Below are positions 6,616 to 10,015 of a stretch of 10,015 bases of DNA, piece by piece (position 1 is the first letter of the stretch; the number at the start of each line of letters is the position of its first letter). The translations under genes and the position numbers were made by a program. The notes beneath the pieces are model-generated. The model had not been told where the DNA came from. It saw only the letters and a program-made list of their open reading frames with translations, and did not search any database. The DNA is from Candidatus Nanopelagicaceae bacterium (GTDB lineage: Bacteria > Actinomycetota > Actinomycetes > Nanopelagicales > Nanopelagicaceae), in the NCBI GenBank assembly GCA_947489825.1, contig CANLFL010000020.1:1-10015 (forward strand). Reading direction: 5' to 3'.

Positions 6616-6690
6616 TTACCCACACCTTATACACACCCATCCACAGGGATGTCCCCAGTTATCTATCCCCTTATGCACACCTTCTCCACA
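6616..6690 (+). promoter_or_regulatory. Cluster of DnaA-box-like 9-mers upstream of dnaB
   Basis: Five 9-mers resembling TTATNCACA lie in the same orientation: TTACCCACA (6616-6624, one mismatch), TTATACACA (6627-6635, exact), CCATCCACA (6637-6645, two mismatches), TTATGCACA (6671-6679, exact) and TTCTCCACA (6682-6690, one mismatch). Start-to-start distances are 11, 10, 34 and 11 bases, close to whole helical turns. This fits DnaA binding cooperatively to one face of the DNA. The region is not notably AT-rich and there is no dnaA or dnaN beside it, so control of dnaB or DnaA titration is more likely than an origin. The sites are seen directly; DnaA binding is inferred. Confidence 0.55.
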
Positions 6691-6726
6691 TAGCTCGCGC
6701 TCCATTCTCGCTTTAGGGGCCACCAC

Positions 6727-6755
6727 TCACCTAAGTTTCCCTCCATAGTTATAAC
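6727..6755 (+). promoter_or_regulatory. Weak candidate dnaB promoter
   Basis: TATAAC at 6750-6755 is the same hexamer seen ahead of rpsF. The position 17 bases upstream, TCACCT (6727-6732), is a poor -35. If active, transcription would begin near 6762, downstream of the GAGG at 6756-6759, which would favour the GTG at 6801 over the ATG at 6768 as the dnaB start. The DnaA-like boxes at 6616-6690 end about 37 bases before the would-be -35. Confidence 0.25.
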
Positions 6756-6767
6756 GAGGCCATATCT

Positions 6768-8255
6768 ATGGTGTCGGTGGCAGATGGGAGTGTGTGCACT
6801 GTGAGCATCGCAGAACTTCCAAATAACTCTTCGCGCAACTATCAGACCGTTGGCGCGGAGTTTGAGCGCACACCACCACAAGATCTCATCGCAGAACAAT
6901 CTGTTCTCGGCGCAATGATGCTCTCAAAGGAAGCAATTGCAGATGTAATTGAAGTTATTCGCGAACGAGATTTCTATCGCCCAGCACATGAACTTATCTT
7001 TGATGCAATCCTTGATCTCTACGGTCGCGGTGAACCAGCTGATGCGATTACTGTTTCAGCAGAGCTGACAAAGCGCGGTGATATCGCACGCGCCGGTGGT
7101 GCGCCATATCTCCACACACTTATCTCTTCAGTACCAACGGCGGCAAATGCTGGTTACTACGCAAGGATTATTCTCGAACATGCAATCATGCGTCGCCTTG
7201 TTGAAGCGGGAACAAAGATTGTCCAACTCGGATATAACTCCGAAGGTGAAGTCGATGATGCAGTAGATCAAGCGCAAGCTGAAGTGTATGCAGTCACAGA
7301 GCGACGTACATCAGAGGATTATGTTCAGCTCTCAACAATTTTGCCACAAGCACTCGATGAGATTGAAGCAATCTCTAAGGGTGGTGGCGCTGAAGGCGTG
7401 ATGAGTGGTTTCCGTGATCTTGATCTGCTGACACATGGTTTCCATCCTGGCAACATGATTGTTCTTGCAGCTCGTCCCGCTGTTGGAAAATCAACACTTG
7501 GTCTAGATATCGCACGCCATGCAGCGATTCACAAAAATAAATGTGCAGTGATCTTCTCGCTTGAAATGTCTAAATCAGAAATTACAATGCGTATGCTCTC
7601 TGCGGAGGCGCGCGTGGGTCTTAATAACATTCGCTCAGGACAACTCAGCGATGATGATTGGGCAAAACTTGCTCGCCGTATGGGTGAGATCTCAGACGCC
7701 CCACTCTTTATCGATGATTCACCGAACCTTTCAATGATGGAGATTCGCGCCAAGGCTCGTCGCCTCAAGCAGCGCCATAACCTCAAACTAATTGTTATCG
7801 ACTACCTCCAGCTGATGACTTCAGGCAAGAAGGTCGAAAACCGTCAGCAAGAAGTATCTGAATTCTCACGCCAACTCAAACTTATGGCGAAGGAACTCGA
7901 CATTCCCGTCATCGCAATCTCACAGCTCAACCGTGGATCTGAACAACGTACCGATAAGAGACCGCAGCTCTCTGATCTACGTGAATCTGGTTCGATTGAA
8001 CAAGATGCTGACGTTGTTATCTTGCTTCACCGTGAAGATATGTATGACTCACAGAGCCGCCAAGGTGAGGCAGACCTACATGTAGCAAAGCACCGTAACG
8101 GACCGACGCGGACAATTAAGGTCTCAGCGCAACTTCACTTTGCACGCTTCGCAGATATGGCTGAAAATCCTGGCGCTGGTCGCGACTTCACATCATCACA
8201 ACCACAAGACTTTGATCAGCCAGCTTCACCTGGTGATGGTGGTTGGAACGAGTAG
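6768..8255 (+). CDS. dnaB: Replicative DNA helicase DnaB
   Basis: Hexameric helicase that unwinds DNA at the fork and contacts primase. The N-terminal domain (about 32-135) opens with PPQDLIAEQSVLGAMMLSKEA, the family hallmark. The RecA-like ATPase domain follows from about 200: Walker A is ARPAVGKST (235-243, K241), Walker B LIVIDYLQLM (about 341-350, D345), and the arginine-rich C-terminal motifs include SQLNRGSEQR and DLRESGSIEQDADVV. At 495 residues there is no room for an intein, which interrupts dnaB in several mycobacteria. The acidic tail ends GDGGWNE. Two starts are possible: ATG 6768 with GAGG at 6756-6759 (good 8-base spacing), or GTG 6801 (MSIAELP..., 484 residues) with GGGAG at 6786-6790. 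The extra 11 residues look low-information, so the later start is a real possibility. Normally close to rplI; here separated by an inverted corA. Confidence 0.97.
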   Translation: MVSVADGSVCTVSIAELPNNSSRNYQTVGAEFERTPPQDLIAEQSVLGAMMLSKEAIADVIEVIRERDFYRPAHELIFDAILDLYGRGEPADAITVSAELTKRGDIARAGGAPYLHTLISSVPTAANAGYYARIILEHAIMRRLVEAGTKIVQLGYNSEGEVDDAVDQAQAEVYAVTERRTSEDYVQLSTILPQALDEIEAISKGGGAEGVMSGFRDLDLLTHGFHPGNMIVLAARPAVGKSTLGLDIARHAAIHKNKCAVIFSLEMSKSEITMRMLSAEARVGLNNIRSGQLSDDDWAKLARRMGEISDAPLFIDDSPNLSMMEIRAKARRLKQRHNLKLIVIDYLQLMTSGKKVENRQQEVSEFSRQLKLMAKELDIPVIAISQLNRGSEQRTDKRPQLSDLRESGSIEQDADVVILLHREDMYDSQSRQGEADLHVAKHRNGPTRTIKVSAQLHFARFADMAENPGAGRDFTSSQPQDFDQPASPGDGGWNE

Positions 8256-9185
8256 TTATTTATCGCTCGTTACTGCAATCTTTGCTTTATCTGCAATATA
8301 GATTCCGACAAGAACAATTGCAGCGCCACCTAATTGAATTGGTGCCCAGCTCTGTGCCAACCAGATCCACGCAAAGACGCCAGCCATTACTGGCTCTAAC
8401 ATTCCCATGACGCTGCTCGTCGATGGAGTTAATTTAAGCATTCCACTAATAACAAAAAGATAAGGAACGATCGTTCCCATCAGAATAATCCATGCGATCA
8501 ATACCCATCCCGGTACAAGCGTTCCATCAAAGATTCCCTGCAGATTCATATCCAAAGTAAAAACTTCAAATGGGAATTGCCAGACGGGCATCACAATCGC
8601 CCATGTCAGCCCTGCCATTCCAAGTCCCCAGACGGTAATTGATTGTGCAGAGCGCGTCTTGCCGACCGAAGATCCAACGAGGAAATAGACGGCGATTGCG
8701 AAGGCTGAGATGAGTGCGCCAATAATTCCCAAGAGATCGAAGGTGAAACCATCCCAGACCTTTGCGATAAAGATCAGTCCGATAAATGCCAGTGCGATTC
8801 CTCCCCACATGCCATTGGGGACAGCTTTCTTCTGAACAAATTTGATCCAGAGGACGATCCAAATAGGTGCGGTGAATTCGATAATCAGGACAAGGCTTAA
8901 GGGTATTCCGCGTTGGATTCCGAGAAAATAACCAGCCTGCACGGCTGCAAAACCAACGATGCCAAGTAGGGCCAAGGTGGGAATTTCGCGGCGAGTAGCT
9001 TTCAACGATTGAAAATTACGAGAGGCAACAATAACGAAGATGATCGCGAAGGCACCGATACATCTCACCTGAGTCAGGCGAAATGGCGATAAGTGATCTA
9101 AGACAAGAGTTGAGATCACACCGTTAAATGAGAAGAAGAGCGCACCTGTAATCAGGTAAATCTCACCTCGGAAGCGATTAAGCAT
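8256..9185 (-). CDS. EamA/DMT-superfamily drug/metabolite transporter
   Basis: Integral membrane carrier of about ten helices in two repeated EamA halves (about 7-140 and 150-298). Each half shows the family's glutamate in a helix near its end: E103 in IEFTAP and E264 in LEPVMAGVFAWIWLAQ. Charged residues cluster in short loops, as expected. The family contains exporters and importers of amino acids, nucleosides and other metabolites, and nothing in the sequence fixes the substrate. ATG 9183-9185 starts 17 bases after the acyl-CoA dehydrogenase stop without a clear Shine-Dalgarno, which suggests co-transcription and coupled translation. Its stop codon abuts the dnaB stop with no intervening base, so there is no room for a terminator between the two convergent genes. 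Confidence 0.9.
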   Translation of the reverse strand: MLNRFRGEIYLITGALFFSFNGVISTLVLDHLSPFRLTQVRCIGAFAIIFVIVASRNFQSLKATRREIPTLALLGIVGFAAVQAGYFLGIQRGIPLSLVLIIEFTAPIWIVLWIKFVQKKAVPNGMWGGIALAFIGLIFIAKVWDGFTFDLLGIIGALISAFAIAVYFLVGSSVGKTRSAQSITVWGLGMAGLTWAIVMPVWQFPFEVFTLDMNLQGIFDGTLVPGWVLIAWIILMGTIVPYLFVISGMLKLTPSTSSVMGMLEPVMAGVFAWIWLAQSWAPIQLGGAAIVLVGIYIADKAKIAVTSDK

Positions 9186-9202
9186 CCGAGAAGAGTATCT
9201 GA

Positions 9203-10015
9203 TTAAAAAGCGTTCTCGGAGATCTCCATGATTGCGCTATCTGTGCCCTCTACGATCTTGCGATCTGCGGTGATATGTGGAAGGTAGTTAGCAACAAAGA
9301 AGTGAGCTGATGCAATCTTTCCTTCATAGAAAGCTGCATCTTTTCCAGGACCGGCTGCAATTTTTTCGGATGCGATATCAGCCTGACGTAGCAAGAGCCA
9401 GGCAGTGATGATGTCGCCAACAGCCATGAGTACGCGAGAAGTGTTGAGACCAACCTTGTAGATCTCATCTGCTTTTTCTTGTGATGCCATTGCATGTCCA
9501 ACAAGAACTCCAACTATTCCCTGAAGATCACCAAGTGCTTTAAGTAGCGCTTGCTTCTGAGCATCGTGTGCGCCACCGGTAGCGGCAAATTCACTGATCT
9601 CTTTTCCAATGATCCCTAGGGCTTTCCCGCCGTCTTTTACAATTTTACGAAAGAAGAAATCAAGACCTGGGATCGCAGTTGTGCCTTCATACAAGGTATC
9701 GATCTTTGCATCACGCACATACTGTTCGATCGGCCAATCGCGCGTGAAGCCAGCGCCACCAAATGTCTGAAGTGATTCAGTGCCAAGGAGTGTCCATGAC
9801 TTTTCTGAACCGTAACCCTTAACAATTGGAAGCATTAAATCATTGAGAGCAATCATTTCGGCAGCACGATCTTTATCGCCAGCTTGTTCAGCGAGCTCGA
9901 TCTCATCCTGGATCGATGCGGTGTAGAGAAGAAGAGCTCTCATACCTTCAGAGTAAGACTTTTGAACCATCAGCGAACGGCGCACATCTGGGTGCTTAAT
10001 AATGGCCACACGTGG
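9203..10015 (-). CDS. Acyl-CoA dehydrogenase, C-terminal part (FadE5-like), partial
   Basis: FAD-dependent enzyme that introduces the alpha-beta double bond in acyl-CoA during fatty acid oxidation. Only the last 270 residues are in the window: the frame remains open to base 10015. The GTG at 10007-10009 is an internal Val in RVAIIKHPDVRR, not a start. Visible are the helical C-terminal part of the dehydrogenase domain, with GGAGFTRDWPIEQYVRDAKI then DTLYEGTT, whose Glu (codon at 9686-9688) is the expected catalytic base, and after it a helical extension typical of the longer, about 600-residue, FadE5-like class (Acyl-CoA_dh_C). The end, VEGTDSAIMEISENAF, also fits that class. It lies upstream of and close to the EamA transporter on the same strand. 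Subfamily is likely, substrate chain length unknown. Confidence 0.93.
   Translation of the reverse strand, partial: PRVAIIKHPDVRRSLMVQKSYSEGMRALLLYTASIQDEIELAEQAGDKDRAAEMIALNDLMLPIVKGYGSEKSWTLLGTESLQTFGGAGFTRDWPIEQYVRDAKIDTLYEGTTAIPGLDFFFRKIVKDGGKALGIIGKEISEFAATGGAHDAQKQALLKALGDLQGIVGVLVGHAMASQEKADEIYKVGLNTSRVLMAVGDIITAWLLLRQADIASEKIAAGPGKDAAFYEGKIASAHFFVANYLPHITADRKIVEGTDSAIMEISENAF

Noticed and set aside
6548..6767. A chromosomal origin of replication at the DnaA-box cluster
   Set aside because: No dnaA, dnaN or gyrase genes are adjacent, the stretch has no clear AT-rich unwinding region, and actinobacterial origins normally lie between dnaA and dnaN. A regulatory or titration role fits better.
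6768..8255. Intein in dnaB
   Set aside because: The Walker A region reads through without interruption and total length is that of an intein-free helicase.
10007..10009. GTG as the start of the acyl-CoA dehydrogenase
   Set aside because: The frame stays open to the window edge, the residues before it (P-R) continue the family alignment, and half of the protein including the N-terminal domain would be missing.

Overview
This window looks like a piece of chromosome from a small-genome, mid-GC actinobacterium. The best guess is the freshwater acI lineage (Nanopelagicales, 'Candidatus Planktophila/Nanopelagicus' type). The evidence is the gene order DUF5318 - bifunctional penicillin-binding protein - GT87 glycosyltransferase - rpsF - ssb - rpsR - rplI - dnaB, which is characteristic of Actinobacteria, together with base composition well below that of Streptomyces or Mycobacterium and very tight spacing. 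The taxonomic call is inference; a reduced-genome Microbacteriaceae is the main alternative.

Layout. 1-3568 (+): an envelope block of a zinc-ribbon DUF5318 protein (5' end possibly cut), a class A penicillin-binding protein and a polytopic GT87-type glycosyltransferase, with gaps of 20 and 11 bases, probably one operon. 3569-5490 (+): the ribosome/replication cluster rpsF, ssb, rpsR, rplI, with a structured leader before rpsF, a hairpin before rpsR, and a strong GC-rich hairpin after rplI. 5492-6547 (-): a CorA-type divalent cation channel, convergent with rplI and divergent from dnaB. 6548-6767: a corA/dnaB intergenic region carrying a co-oriented row of DnaA-box-like 9-mers. 6768-8255 (+): replicative helicase dnaB. 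8256-9185 (-): an EamA/DMT-family membrane transporter whose stop codon abuts the dnaB stop with no base between. 9203-10015 (-): the C-terminal 270 residues of an acyl-CoA dehydrogenase that continues beyond the window.

How the genes work together. The PBP polymerises and cross-links peptidoglycan outside the membrane, and the GT87 enzyme probably adds sugar from a polyprenyl-phosphate donor to an envelope glycan. bS6 and bS18 form a complex in the 30S platform, bL9 sits on the 50S subunit, and Ssb and DnaB act together at the replication fork. CorA, the EamA carrier and the acyl-CoA dehydrogenase are not obviously linked to these functions.

Most of the window is housekeeping. I found no mobile element, CRISPR array, tRNA or rRNA, and no previously unknown multi-gene system. 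The points that most deserve a second look are the roughly helically phased DnaA-box row ahead of dnaB, the rpsF leader that can pair with its own ribosome binding site, and the conserved but uncharacterised DUF5318 protein beside the cell-wall genes.
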